In this document: positions 25,060-34,167 of the stretch, one piece after another
Layout: the number at the start of each line of letters is the position of its first letter
Numbering within the stretch: position 1 is the stretch's first letter
Source of the DNA: Streptomyces sp. ACA25
GTDB lineage: Bacteria; Actinomycetota; Actinomycetes; Streptomycetales; Streptomycetaceae
Length of the DNA: 64,000 nucleotides
Reading direction: 5' to 3'
NCBI RefSeq assembly: GCF_028200735.1
Contig: NZ_JAQKPV010000002.1
Location: 186,001 to 250,000, forward strand
Notes under the pieces: generated by a model
Databases searched by the model: none
Told to the model about the DNA's origin: nothing
The model's input: the letters and a program-made list of their open reading frames with translations, nothing else
Position numbers and translations under genes: made by a program

Positions 25060-27822
25060 GTGATACGGGGCGAAGAAGAGACGGAGCAGCAGGACGGACG
25101 GGCCGGGGAAACGACCCGGCCGACGTCCGGCGCTGCGCCGCGCGCGGGAGCGGGATCCGCGGCGCACGGAGCGGAGCGTACGCCCAGCGGGGCGCATGCG
25201 GTGGGGCCGGCCGCGACGGCCCCCGAGGAGGAGCCGGAGCGGCCCGGTGAGGAACGACTGGACGGGGACGAGCCGATCCTCGCCGCCCGGGTGCACCGGC
25301 CCGCCGACCTGGTGCGCATCCTGCTGGGCCTGCTCGGCATCAGCCTGGTCCTGGCGGTCGCGACCTTTGCGATCGGCACCACCGAAGGCCTGGAACGGGA
25401 CATCGGTGACGCCGCCGGGCAGGCCCCGCCGGTTCTGATCAGCTTCGCCGGCTTCGCGGCCAGCATCGCCGTCCTCATCGTTCCGGTGGCCTTCGCGGTC
25501 GAGCGGCTGATCAAACGGGACGGGCTGCGGATCGCCGACGGAGTGCTGGCCGCCGTGCTGGCCCACGGCGTCGCGCTCTCCTTCAGCCTGTGGGTCGCCC
25601 GGATGGCGCCGCAGGAGGTGCGCAACGCCCTCACCACCACCATTCCCGGCGGCGGAGGCATGACCGAGCCGGTGCACGGCTACCTGGCTCCGGTCATCGC
25701 CTACATGACCGCCGTGGGCATGGCCCACCGGCCGCGCTGGCGGATCCTCATGTGGGGCGTGCTGGTACTGGACGCCCTCGCGGTCCTGATCGGCGGCCAC
25801 ACCACCCCGTTCTCCATCCTGGTGACGGTGCTCATCGGCTGGACAGTGGCCTACGGCACGCTGTACGCGGTCGGCCAGCCCAACGTCCGGCCCACCGGGC
25901 AGCAGCTGCTCACCGGCCTGCGCCGGCTCGGCTTCCGTGCGGTGGGCGCGGTCCGCGCGGACGAGCCCGGCGACGCCGGGCGGGAGGAGCGCGGCAGCAG
26001 TGACGAGATCAGCCGCCGCTATCTGGTGACCCTGGAGTCCGGCCCGCCCCTGGACGTCACCGTGGTCGACCGGGAGCAGCAGGCCCAGGGGTTCTTCTAC
26101 CGGGCCTGGCGCCGAGTGGTGGTGCGGGGCATCACCCAGCGGCGCAGCCTGCAGTCGCTGCGGCAGGCATTGGAGCAGGAGGCCCTGCTCGCCTACGCCG
26201 CGCACGCCTCGGGTGCCAACGCACCCGAGCTGATCGCCACCTCCGAGTTGGGTCCCGACGCGGTGATGCTGGTCTACCAGCACATCGACGCCAGAGATCT
26301 CGACTCCGTTCCGGAGGAGGAGATCTCCGGCGCGCTGATGGAGAACGCCTGGCGGCAGGTCGCCGCACTGCAGTCGCGGCAGATCGCCCACCGCGGGCTG
26401 GTCGGCCGGTCACTGCTCGTGGGCCGCGACGGCGAGGTCTACGTGACCGACCTGCGCGGGGGAGAGATCGCGGCCGGGGATCTGCTGCTGCGGATGGATA
26501 TCGCCCAGCTGCTCACCACCTTCGGGCTCCGGGTCGGCGCAGAGCGGTCGGTGGCGGCGGCGGTGCGGGTGCTGGGCTCCGACGCGGTCGCCAACAGCCT
26601 GCCGCTGCTCCAGCCGATCGCCCTGAGCCGCGGCACCCGGCAGCAGCTGCGACAGCTCGGCCGGGAACGCTCCCAGCGGGAGCGGGAAGCGGTCCTGACC
26701 GCCTCCCGCGCCTACCGGGAGGCGGTCGGTGACCTGCCCGCCACCGGCCGGAAGGCGGTGCGGGCCGCCAGGCAGGCCGAGAAGCAGGTGATGGACGAGG
26801 CTCTGGAGAACGCCAAGGAGCCGGATCTGCTGTCCGAGATCCGGCAGCAGATGCTGCTGATCAGGCCCCGGGCCCCGCTGGAGCCCGCCCGGCTGGAACG
26901 CATCAGACCCCGCACCCTGGTGACCCTGATCGCCGGTGCGTTCGCCGCCTACTTCCTGATCACGCAGCTCATCCACATCGACTTCCACCGGGTCGTGGAG
27001 GATGCCAACTGGGCCTGGGTGATCGCCGCCGCGGCGTTCTCCGTGCTGTCCTACTTCGCGGCGGCGGTGAGCCTGCTGGGCTTCGTCCCGGAGAAGGTCC
27101 CGTATCTGCGGACCGTGCTGGCTCAGGTGGCGGGCTCGTTCGTGAAGCTGGTGGCACCCGCGGCCATCGGCGGCGTCGCGCTCAACACCCGCTACCTGCA
27201 GCGCTCCGGTGTACGGCCCGGCCATGCGGCGGCGAGTGTCGGGGCGAATCAGCTGTTCGGTCTGGGCAGCCATGTCACTCTGCTGCTGGTCTTCGCCTAC
27301 CTCACCGGTACCCAGCAGACCCCGACGCTCTCCCCCTCCCGCACGGTGATCGCCGGCCTGCTGACGGCGGCGGTGCTGACGCTGATCGTCACCGCCGTGC
27401 CGGGGGTGCGCAGGTTCCTCTCCGAGCGCCTGCGGTCTCTGTTCGCCGGTGTGGTGCCCCGGATGCTCGACGTGGTCCAGCGTCCGCGGAAGCTGCTCAG
27501 CGGCATCGGCGGCATGGTGCTGATGACACTGGCGTTCTCCCTCTGCCTGGATGCCTCGGTACGTGCCTTCGGCGGGGACGTCAACTTCACCACGGTGGCT
27601 CTGATCTTCCTGGCCGGCAACGCGCTGGGCTCGGCCGCGCCCACCCCGGGCGGCCTGGGCGCGGTGGAGGCCGCGCTCTTCACCGGACTGACGGCGTTCG
27701 CCGGCATGCCGGCCGACAGCGCCATGCCGGCGACGCTGCTGTTCCGGCTGATGACCTTCTGGCTGCCGGTGCTGCCCGGCTGGCTGGCGTTCACCCACCT
27801 CACCCGCAAAGAGGCGCTCTGA
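25060..27822 (+). CDS. Membrane protein with a kinase-like middle domain and a YbhN/LPG-synthase-type flippase domain
   Basis: A 920-aa fusion. Residues ~75-290 contain several hydrophobic helices. Residues ~320-560 are cytoplasmic and look like a degenerate ABC1/RIO-type kinase: IAHRGLVGRSLLVG stands where a catalytic loop should be and VYVTDLRGGE where the DFG-like motif should be, so catalysis is doubtful. The last ~270 residues form a multi-helix domain of the lysylphosphatidylglycerol synthase transmembrane/YbhN family, with the APTPGGLGAVEAAL signature. The N-terminal ~70 residues are polar and disordered. The GTG start at 25060 is weakly supported. The substrate is unknown; lipid translocation is a family-based guess. 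Confidence 0.8.
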   Translation: MIRGEEETEQQDGRAGETTRPTSGAAPRAGAGSAAHGAERTPSGAHAVGPAATAPEEEPERPGEERLDGDEPILAARVHRPADLVRILLGLLGISLVLAVATFAIGTTEGLERDIGDAAGQAPPVLISFAGFAASIAVLIVPVAFAVERLIKRDGLRIADGVLAAVLAHGVALSFSLWVARMAPQEVRNALTTTIPGGGGMTEPVHGYLAPVIAYMTAVGMAHRPRWRILMWGVLVLDALAVLIGGHTTPFSILVTVLIGWTVAYGTLYAVGQPNVRPTGQQLLTGLRRLGFRAVGAVRADEPGDAGREERGSSDEISRRYLVTLESGPPLDVTVVDREQQAQGFFYRAWRRVVVRGITQRRSLQSLRQALEQEALLAYAAHASGANAPELIATSELGPDAVMLVYQHIDARDLDSVPEEEISGALMENAWRQVAALQSRQIAHRGLVGRSLLVGRDGEVYVTDLRGGEIAAGDLLLRMDIAQLLTTFGLRVGAERSVAAAVRVLGSDAVANSLPLLQPIALSRGTRQQLRQLGRERSQREREAVLTASRAYREAVGDLPATGRKAVRAARQAEKQVMDEALENAKEPDLLSEIRQQMLLIRPRAPLEPARLERIRPRTLVTLIAGAFAAYFLITQLIHIDFHRVVEDANWAWVIAAAAFSVLSYFAAAVSLLGFVPEKVPYLRTVLAQVAGSFVKLVAPAAIGGVALNTRYLQRSGVRPGHAAASVGANQLFGLGSHVTLLLVFAYLTGTQQTPTLSPSRTVIAGLLTAAVLTLIVTAVPGVRRFLSERLRSLFAGVVPRMLDVVQRPRKLLSGIGGMVLMTLAFSLCLDASVRAFGGDVNFTTVALIFLAGNALGSAAPTPGGLGAVEAALFTGLTAFAGMPADSAMPATLLFRLMTFWLPVLPGWLAFTHLTRKEAL

Positions 27823-27930
27823 CCACCCCGGGCCCGCCGGAGACGGCCCCGGGCCCGCACCCCCTGTGCCGGCGGATCCCGTAACCTGCCCTGAGCGAAA
27901 ACCGATCGAACTGGGGACTCGGGGGGTCCG

Positions 27931-29556
27931 ATGGCCGGTGCCGGGCGGCACGGAATACGCACGGTCGCCGCACTGCTCGGTGCCCTGCTGGCGGTCACCG
28001 CCTGTGTGAGCAGCAAGGCCGGAATCCCCGCCCCGCACGGGAAACCGGAGGTCGCCGACACGTTCCCTCCGGACGGGGACGACGGAACACCGGGCGGCCC
28101 CGGCTCTCCCCCGGCCGTGTTCACCGAGCAGACACTGGACTGGGCGGAGTGCGGGGCGCCCACCCCCCTGCAGGGCAGCGGACCGGCACCCGGCGGGCCC
28201 TGGCGGTGTGCCGAGCTGACCGTACCGCTGGACCACTCCCGGCCGGAGGGCGAGACCCTCGGCATCGCACTGATCCGGGCCGAGGCCACCGGCAGCCGGA
28301 GCCGCGTCGGCTCACTGGTGTTCAACTTCGGCGGCCCCGGGGGCTCCGGAGTGGCCGCGCTGCCCCGGATGGGCGAGCGGTTCGACCGGCTGCGCGAGGC
28401 CTACGACCTTGTCAGCTTCGACCCGCGCGGGGTCGGGGAGAGCGCGGGCGTGATCTGCCTCGACGACGAGGAACTCGACGCCGCCACCCAGGACTCCGAC
28501 CGCAGCCACCCCCGTACACCCGCCCAGGAGGCGGCCTTTCTCGACCGGAAGCAGGAGTACGCCGCGGCCTGCCGGGCGAACGCCGGAGACCTGCTGCCGC
28601 ACCTCACCACCGTGGCCACCGCCCGGGACCTGGACCTGCTGCGCCACGTGCTGGGCGACAGCAAGCTGCACTACTACGGAGCCTCGTACGGCACCAAGCT
28701 GGGCGGCGTGTACGCGGGCTTGTTCCCCGAACGGGTGGGCCGCACGGTCTTCGACTCCGTCGTGGACCCGACCAGCGACCTGGTGGGGCGCTCCCTCGCC
28801 CACACCGCGGGCTTCCAGCTGGCACTGGACAACTACTTCACCGACTGCGCCGAGCGGTACGGGCCCGACTGCCCCACCGGCAGCGGACCCGCGCAGGGCA
28901 ATGAGATCCTCGCCGGCCTGCTGGCCGGTCTGGACCGGGAGCCACTGCCCACCGGCAGCGGGCGCGAGCTCACCCAGAGCCTGGCCGTGACCGGCGTGCT
29001 CGCCTCGCTGTACTCCGAGAACTTGTGGCCGGTCCTGACCGAGGCCCTGCGGCAAGCCCTGGACAGGCGGGACGGCGGGCAGCTGCTGGCCGCCGCCGAC
29101 CGGTACAACGGCCGCGACCAGCTGGGCCGGTACCGGAATCTGCACTCCGCGAACACCGCGATCAACTGTGCCGACTTCGCCTCCCGGCCCGGCATCGAGG
29201 ACGTCCACCGGCACCGCCCCGAGTTCGCGGAGATCTCGCCGGTCTTCGGTGAGTACCTGGTGTGGAACCTGCTGAGCTGCACCGCATGGCCGGTGACCGG
29301 AGAACGGGACCAGCCGCATGTCCGCGCCCCGGGCGCCCGTCCCATCCTGCTGATCGCGACGACCGGCGACCCCGCCACGCCCTACGCGGGCGCCGAGCGC
29401 ATGCAGCAGGAGCTCGGCGAGGACGTCGGCGTCCTGCTGACCTACGACGGGGACGGCCACGGCGCCTTCAGCAGCGGCAACGCCTGCGTCCGTACCGCCG
29501 TCCATGCACATCTGCTGTCCGGCGCCACGCCGGAGGACGGCATGATCTGTACGTGA
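27931..29556 (+). CDS. Secreted lipoprotein alpha/beta hydrolase with TAP-like C-terminal domain (copy 1)
   Basis: A 541-aa exported hydrolase of the tripeptidyl-aminopeptidase-like (S33) group. The signal peptide ends in lipobox LLAVTAC (Cys25). The nucleophile elbow is GASYGTKLGG and the oxyanion region is FNFGGPGGSG; the acid and histidine lie near GDPATPYAGAERM and GDGHGAF in the TAP C-terminal domain. It probably trims peptides outside the membrane. It is followed after 20 bases by a close paralogue, so the two are likely one operon and arose by tandem duplication. Confidence 0.9.
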   Translation: MAGAGRHGIRTVAALLGALLAVTACVSSKAGIPAPHGKPEVADTFPPDGDDGTPGGPGSPPAVFTEQTLDWAECGAPTPLQGSGPAPGGPWRCAELTVPLDHSRPEGETLGIALIRAEATGSRSRVGSLVFNFGGPGGSGVAALPRMGERFDRLREAYDLVSFDPRGVGESAGVICLDDEELDAATQDSDRSHPRTPAQEAAFLDRKQEYAAACRANAGDLLPHLTTVATARDLDLLRHVLGDSKLHYYGASYGTKLGGVYAGLFPERVGRTVFDSVVDPTSDLVGRSLAHTAGFQLALDNYFTDCAERYGPDCPTGSGPAQGNEILAGLLAGLDREPLPTGSGRELTQSLAVTGVLASLYSENLWPVLTEALRQALDRRDGGQLLAAADRYNGRDQLGRYRNLHSANTAINCADFASRPGIEDVHRHRPEFAEISPVFGEYLVWNLLSCTAWPVTGERDQPHVRAPGARPILLIATTGDPATPYAGAERMQQELGEDVGVLLTYDGDGHGAFSSGNACVRTAVHAHLLSGATPEDGMICT

Positions 29557-29576
29557 TCGTCAACCAGGGGAAGTCC

Positions 29577-31199
29577 ATGCCCAGAAACCCACGACCGCAC
29601 CGCCGCGCCGCCGCCGCGGCTCTGGCCGCTGCCCTGCTGGCCGCCGGGTGCAGCGGCAGCACATCGGCCGACGACCGGGAACGGGACGGCTCCGGTGCCA
29701 CGGACCGGTCCACCCCCGCCGCCCAGGCGTATCCGGGGGTGCCGGACGACCTGGCCCAGCAGCGGCTGGAATGGGAGAGCTGCGGGGCACCGACCGAGCT
29801 GCAGGGCGAGGGGCAGCCCCCCGGTGAGCTGGACGACGGCACCCCCTGGCAGTGCGCCGAGCTCACCGTTCCGCTGGACTGGAGCGAACCCGGCGGCGAC
29901 ACCATTGACCTTGCACTGATCCGGGCGGAGAGCTCCTCCCGGGACGGGAACCGGGTCGGCTCCCTGGTCTTCAACTTCGGCGGCCCCGGCGCGTCCGGGG
30001 TCTTCACCATGCCGCTCGTGTCGGAGGACTACGCCTCCCTGCGCACCGGCTTCGACCTGGTCAGCTTCGACCCGCGGGGGGTCGGCGAGAGCGCGGGCGT
30101 GGTCTGTTTCGACGGCGAGCAGCAGGACGCCGTGGACCAGGAACACGGCAGCCTCCCGCAGACACCGGAGGACGAGGCGGCCCTGGAGAAGCTGGACGAG
30201 CAGTACATCGCCGCCTGCGAGGAGAATTCGGGAGACGTGCTGCCGCACGTCACCACCACCAACACCGCACGGGATCTGGATCTGCTGCGGCACGTCCTCG
30301 GCGACACCAAGCTGCACTACTTCGGCATCTCCTACGGCACCGAGCTGGGCGGGGTGTACGCCAACCTGTTCCCGGAACGGGTGGGGCGGGCGGTGCTGGA
30401 CGCCGTCGTGGACCCGACGGGCAACCTCCTGGAGCAGTCGCTGCAGCAGGCCGAGGGGTTCCAGCTGGCGCTGGAGAACTACATGGCCGACTGCGCCGGG
30501 CAGGACCCGGAAGGGTGCCCCACCGGCAGCGGCCCGGAGGAGGGCAACGAGATCCTCGCCGGCCTGCTGGCCGGGCTCGCCGAGGAACCGCTGCCCACGG
30601 AGGACGACCGCGACCTCACCCAGACGCTGGCCGTCACCGGCATCGCCGCCGCGCTGTACTCCGAGGAAACCTGGCCCTACCTGACCACCGCCCTGGAGCT
30701 GGCGCTGGAGGGCCGCGGCGACGTGCTGCTGCTGTTCGCGGACGCCTACAACGGCCGGGGCGACGACGGCACCTACTCCAACCAGAACGCGGCCCACGTC
30801 GCGATCCGCTGCGCCGACTCCTCGGCCGGCCTGGACCGCACTGCCGTCGACGAACACCGGGACGAATTCCTGGCCGCCTCTCCGGTGTTCGGAGAGTTCC
30901 TGGTGTGGAGCCTGACCGGGTGCGACGGCTGGCCGGTCGAGGGGGAGAGCGACAACCCCGAGGTGAGCGCCGAGGGCTCCTCCGAGATCCTGCTGATCGC
31001 GACGACCGGTGACCCGGCCACCCCGTACGCGGGCGCCGAGCGCATGCAGCAGGAGCTGGGCGAGGGCGTCGGCATCCTGCTGACCTACGACGGTGAGGGG
31101 CACGGCGCGTACAACGGCACGGACCCCTGCATCACCGAGGCGGTGGACGAGTACCTGCTCGCCGGCATGGTCCCGAAGGACGGCCTCGTCTGCGGCTGA
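29577..31199 (+). CDS. Secreted lipoprotein alpha/beta hydrolase with TAP-like C-terminal domain (copy 2)
   Basis: A 540-aa paralogue of the preceding gene. The lipobox is LLAAGC (Cys25), the nucleophile elbow GISYGTELGG, the oxyanion region FNFGGPGASG, and the C-terminal GDPATPYAGAERM and GEGHGAYN. The middle and C-terminal halves align without large gaps to copy 1, while the signal peptide and the first ~60 mature residues differ. The ATG at 29577 has AGGGGA six bases upstream. A strong hairpin follows the stop. Confidence 0.9.
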   Translation: MPRNPRPHRRAAAAALAAALLAAGCSGSTSADDRERDGSGATDRSTPAAQAYPGVPDDLAQQRLEWESCGAPTELQGEGQPPGELDDGTPWQCAELTVPLDWSEPGGDTIDLALIRAESSSRDGNRVGSLVFNFGGPGASGVFTMPLVSEDYASLRTGFDLVSFDPRGVGESAGVVCFDGEQQDAVDQEHGSLPQTPEDEAALEKLDEQYIAACEENSGDVLPHVTTTNTARDLDLLRHVLGDTKLHYFGISYGTELGGVYANLFPERVGRAVLDAVVDPTGNLLEQSLQQAEGFQLALENYMADCAGQDPEGCPTGSGPEEGNEILAGLLAGLAEEPLPTEDDRDLTQTLAVTGIAAALYSEETWPYLTTALELALEGRGDVLLLFADAYNGRGDDGTYSNQNAAHVAIRCADSSAGLDRTAVDEHRDEFLAASPVFGEFLVWSLTGCDGWPVEGESDNPEVSAEGSSEILLIATTGDPATPYAGAERMQQELGEGVGILLTYDGEGHGAYNGTDPCITEAVDEYLLAGMVPKDGLVCG

Positions 31200-31228
31200 C
31201 CGAGGGCATTGTTTCCGGCCCCGGTACG

Positions 31229-31264
31229 CGGAAGGGGCCACCGGTCATCCGGCGGCCCCTTCCG
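31229..31264. terminator. Bidirectional terminator between the TAP hydrolase and moeZ
   Basis: An 11-bp perfect outer stem (31229-31239 with 31254-31264) is continued by an inner CCGG/CCGG stem with a TCAT loop. It lies between the stops of convergent genes. Confidence 0.8.
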
Positions 31265-31297
31265 TCGGGGTCCCTGTCGGGCCCTTCCGGATCCTGG

Positions 31298-32476
31298 TCA
31301 GTAGACCGGCTTGTCGGGCTCGATCTGGTTCACCCAGCCGATGACTCCCCCGCCGACGTGCACCGCGTCGGAGAAGCCCGCGTTCTTCAGCACGGCAAGG
31401 ACCTCCGCGGAGCGGACACCCGTCTTGCAGTGCAGGACGATCCGCTTGTCCTGCGGCATGCTCCCCAGGGCATCGCCCATCAGGAACTCGTTCTTCGGGA
31501 TCAGCCGGGCTCCGGGGATCGAGACGATCTCGTACTCGTTCGGCTCCCGCACATCGATGATGTCGATCTTCTCGTCCGCGTCGATCCATTCCTTGAGCTG
31601 CTTCGCGGTGATCGTCGACTCCATGGCCGCCGCCTGGGCCTCCTCGGAGACGACGCCGCAGAACGCCTCGTAGTCGATCAGCTCGGTGACGGTCGGGTTC
31701 TCCCCGCACACCGCGCAGTCCGGATCCTTGCGGATCTTGACCTGGCGGTACGTCATCTCCAGGGCGTCGTAGATCATCAGCCGGCCGAGCAGCGGCTCAC
31801 CGATTCCGGCGAGCAGTTTGATGGCCTCGTTGACCTGGATGGATCCCACCGACGCGCACAGCACGCCCAGGACACCGCCCTCGGCGCAGGAGGGGACCAT
31901 GCCGGGGGGCGGGGGCTCCGGGTAGAGGCAGCGGTAGCAGGGACCGTGCTCGGACCAGAAGACCGACGCCTGGCCGTCGAAGCGGTAGATCGAACCCCAG
32001 ACGTACGGCTTGTTCAGCAGCACGCAGGCGTCGTTGACCAGGTACCGGGTGGCGAAGTTGTCCGTACCGTCCACGATCAGGTCGTACTGCTCGAAGATCT
32101 CCATCACGTTGGAGGAGTCGAGCCGCTCATTGTGCAGATTGACGGTGACGTACGGGTTGATCCCGAGCACCGTGTCCTTGGCGGACTCCGCCTTGGGGCG
32201 GCCGATGTCGGCCTGGCTGTGAATGATCTGCCGCTGCAGATTCGATTCGTCGACCTCGTCGAACTCCACGATGCCGAGGGTGCCGACGCCTGCGGCAGCC
32301 AGGTACATCAGGGCCGGGGAGCCGAGCCCGCCGGCGCCCACACAGAGCACCTTGGCGTTCTTCAGGCGCTTCTGCCCGGCCATCCCGACGTCCGGGATGA
32401 TCAGGTGGCGGGAGTACCTGCGGACCTCGTCGACGGTGAGCTCGGCAGCCGGCTCGACCAGGGGGGGCAGCGACAC
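31298..32476 (-). CDS. moeZ: Adenylyltransferase/sulfurtransferase MoeZ
   Basis: A 392-aa two-domain enzyme. The N-terminal MoeB/ThiF-type domain adenylates the C-terminal glycine of sulfur carriers: VGAGGLGSPALMYLAAAG for ATP binding, then SNLQRQIIHS, with CYRC and CAVC as the zinc site. The C-terminal rhodanese domain then donates sulfur, with the active-site Cys in LHCKTGVRS. In actinobacteria MoeZ serves MoaD, CysO and related carriers. The GTG start at 32476 has GGAG five bases upstream; the in-frame ATG at 32539 would add a stretch absent from the family. It probably supplies MoaE's partner. Confidence 0.95.
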   Translation of the reverse strand: MSLPPLVEPAAELTVDEVRRYSRHLIIPDVGMAGQKRLKNAKVLCVGAGGLGSPALMYLAAAGVGTLGIVEFDEVDESNLQRQIIHSQADIGRPKAESAKDTVLGINPYVTVNLHNERLDSSNVMEIFEQYDLIVDGTDNFATRYLVNDACVLLNKPYVWGSIYRFDGQASVFWSEHGPCYRCLYPEPPPPGMVPSCAEGGVLGVLCASVGSIQVNEAIKLLAGIGEPLLGRLMIYDALEMTYRQVKIRKDPDCAVCGENPTVTELIDYEAFCGVVSEEAQAAAMESTITAKQLKEWIDADEKIDIIDVREPNEYEIVSIPGARLIPKNEFLMGDALGSMPQDKRIVLHCKTGVRSAEVLAVLKNAGFSDAVHVGGGVIGWVNQIEPDKPVY

Positions 32477-32683
32477 GGGGGCTCCGATGATCTGAGGGAA
32501 CAGTCGTACGTCCGACAACAGTGACACGCCCTGTCTCATTCCGAGACCGCCGTCCCGAGACGCGAGATACCCGTGTCCCAGAGGCCGGGCAGCGGCTCCC
32601 CGTCCCGGACGGCCCGGTCAGGGACGGACCGGCCCCGGAACACTGTCAGGGCCGGGGGGCCCGGGCTCCCGGTCCCCGGAGGG

Positions 32684-33637
32684 TCACATGCGGCACGCCG
32701 CTTCCATCCAGATGTCCCCCAGCGACTCCTCCAGACTGATCCTGGCCCGCCACCCCAGCCGGTCACGGGCGGTGCGGACGTCGGCCTGCTGCCAGGCACC
32801 GCACCCGTCCGGGTAGGGGGCGTGCGGGACGGCGGCCGGGACGGCCTGATCGGCACTGCGCTGAGCCGGCGGGCCGGCCGGTGGGGCGTCCAGCTCGTGC
32901 AGCGAGCCGGTGTATCCCGAGATCCGGGCGAGCGAGACCGCGGCCTCCCGGAGCCGGACGGCCTGACCGGTACCGATGTTGACCACGCCCTGAGCCGCGG
33001 AGAGCGTCGCGGCGTGCACCGCCCGGGCGATGTCCCGGACGTCCACGAAGTCCCGGCGCACGGCCAGCCCGCCGAGCTTCAGCTCACTCTCCCCGTGCTG
33101 CATCGCGCGCCGCAGGGAGTCGGCCAGCCGCCCGAGCGGAGAACCGGCCGGGGTCCCCGGGCCGGCCGGGGAGAACACCCGCAGGATGATCGCGTCCAGA
33201 CCGGAACCGAGCACCAGCTCACTCGCGGCCAGCTTGCTGACTCCGTAGGGGCCACCCGGCCGGGGGGTGGCGTCCTCGGCAAGCGAGGAACCGAGTGCGG
33301 ACGGCCCGTACTCGGCTGCGCAACCCAGGTGCACCAGCCGCGCGCCGCAGCCGCTGCGCCGCAGAGATTCGCACAGCGTGGCGGTGGCCACGGTGTTGTG
33401 CCGGGTCAGCTCACTGGCGGTCCCGCGGATCGCCCCCGCGCAGTTGACGACGACCCCCGGCTGCACGGCGTCCAGGAACCGGGTCAGCGCTCCGGGACTT
33501 CCGGTGGACAGGTCGAACCGGACGTCGGCGTCGTCACCGCGGCCCAGCGCGGTGAGCTGAACAGCGGGGTCGGCAAGCAGCCGGTCGGCCACGAATCGTC
33601 CGAGGTACCCACCTGCACCGAGCAGCAGCACTCTCAT
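32684..33637 (-). CDS. NAD-dependent epimerase/dehydratase family protein
   Basis: A 317-aa extended SDR with the nucleotide-binding motif GAGGYLGRFVADRL and the Tyr-x3-Lys pair in GPYGVSKLAASEL. A RDFVDVRDIARAVHAA stretch is typical of sugar-nucleotide epimerases. No glycosyltransferase or other sugar gene adjoins it, so the substrate cannot be named. The ATG start is at 33637, with a perfect 8-bp inverted repeat 26-44 bases upstream. Confidence 0.87.
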   Translation of the reverse strand: MRVLLLGAGGYLGRFVADRLLADPAVQLTALGRGDDADVRFDLSTGSPGALTRFLDAVQPGVVVNCAGAIRGTASELTRHNTVATATLCESLRRSGCGARLVHLGCAAEYGPSALGSSLAEDATPRPGGPYGVSKLAASELVLGSGLDAIILRVFSPAGPGTPAGSPLGRLADSLRRAMQHGESELKLGGLAVRRDFVDVRDIARAVHAATLSAAQGVVNIGTGQAVRLREAAVSLARISGYTGSLHELDAPPAGPPAQRSADQAVPAAVPHAPYPDGCGAWQQADVRTARDRLGWRARISLEESLGDIWMEAACRM

Positions 33638-34167
33638 CGTTCTCTCCTTGTTCCGTGGGGGGGTTCCGGCGCGGCCGGAACGGTCGGTTCGGCGGGCATG
33701 CCCTGGACAGGAGCGCTCCGGCCGGAACAGCCGGCCTCAGGGCTTCGGTCGTCGTGTGTCACGGCGCCGCCCGGCGCCGGACGGCGCGGCGACGCCTGCG
33801 AAAGGACGGTATGTCCGCAAGGCCGTGGCGTGACGGACAGTTACCCGAGGAACCACCGGAAGGGGTGAAGAAACGTAACTACTGGCGAAGTGGGGCGTTA
33901 CGGCGCGGTAGAGGAGCTCCGCGCGCCGTCGGCCGCGCCCTCAACCCTGTGCGGCGCGACGCACGCACCCGGAGCCGGAACCCGTGCCGGGCCCCGGGCT
34001 GCTCCGCAGGATCGCCGGGACGGGCAGGCTGCCGACTCCTGTGCGCGGCACCATCGTCCGGCTCGGTGCGACACTCGGCATCTCCCTGCCCGAACTCGCC
34101 GCCCGAACTCGCCCACGTCCGGCGCGCCGGTTCGGGGCCGAGTCCACCGGCTCGCCGGCGGGTCCGG
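33638..34167. other. 530-base intergenic stretch without a gene
   Basis: No frame shows convincing coding features. The notable element is the inverted repeat at 33663-33681 near the epimerase start. A short inverted CGTAAC/GTTACG pair lies around 33870-33901. It lies downstream of the DUF3152 gene and upstream of the epimerase, both on the minus strand, so it probably carries the epimerase promoter. Confidence 0.5.
33663..33681. promoter_or_regulatory. Perfect inverted repeat upstream of the epimerase
   Basis: Arms GTTCCGGC (33663-33670) and GCCGGAAC (33674-33681) surround a 3-base centre, 26-44 bases before the epimerase start codon. This fits an operator for a dimeric repressor or a leader hairpin. 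Confidence 0.35.
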
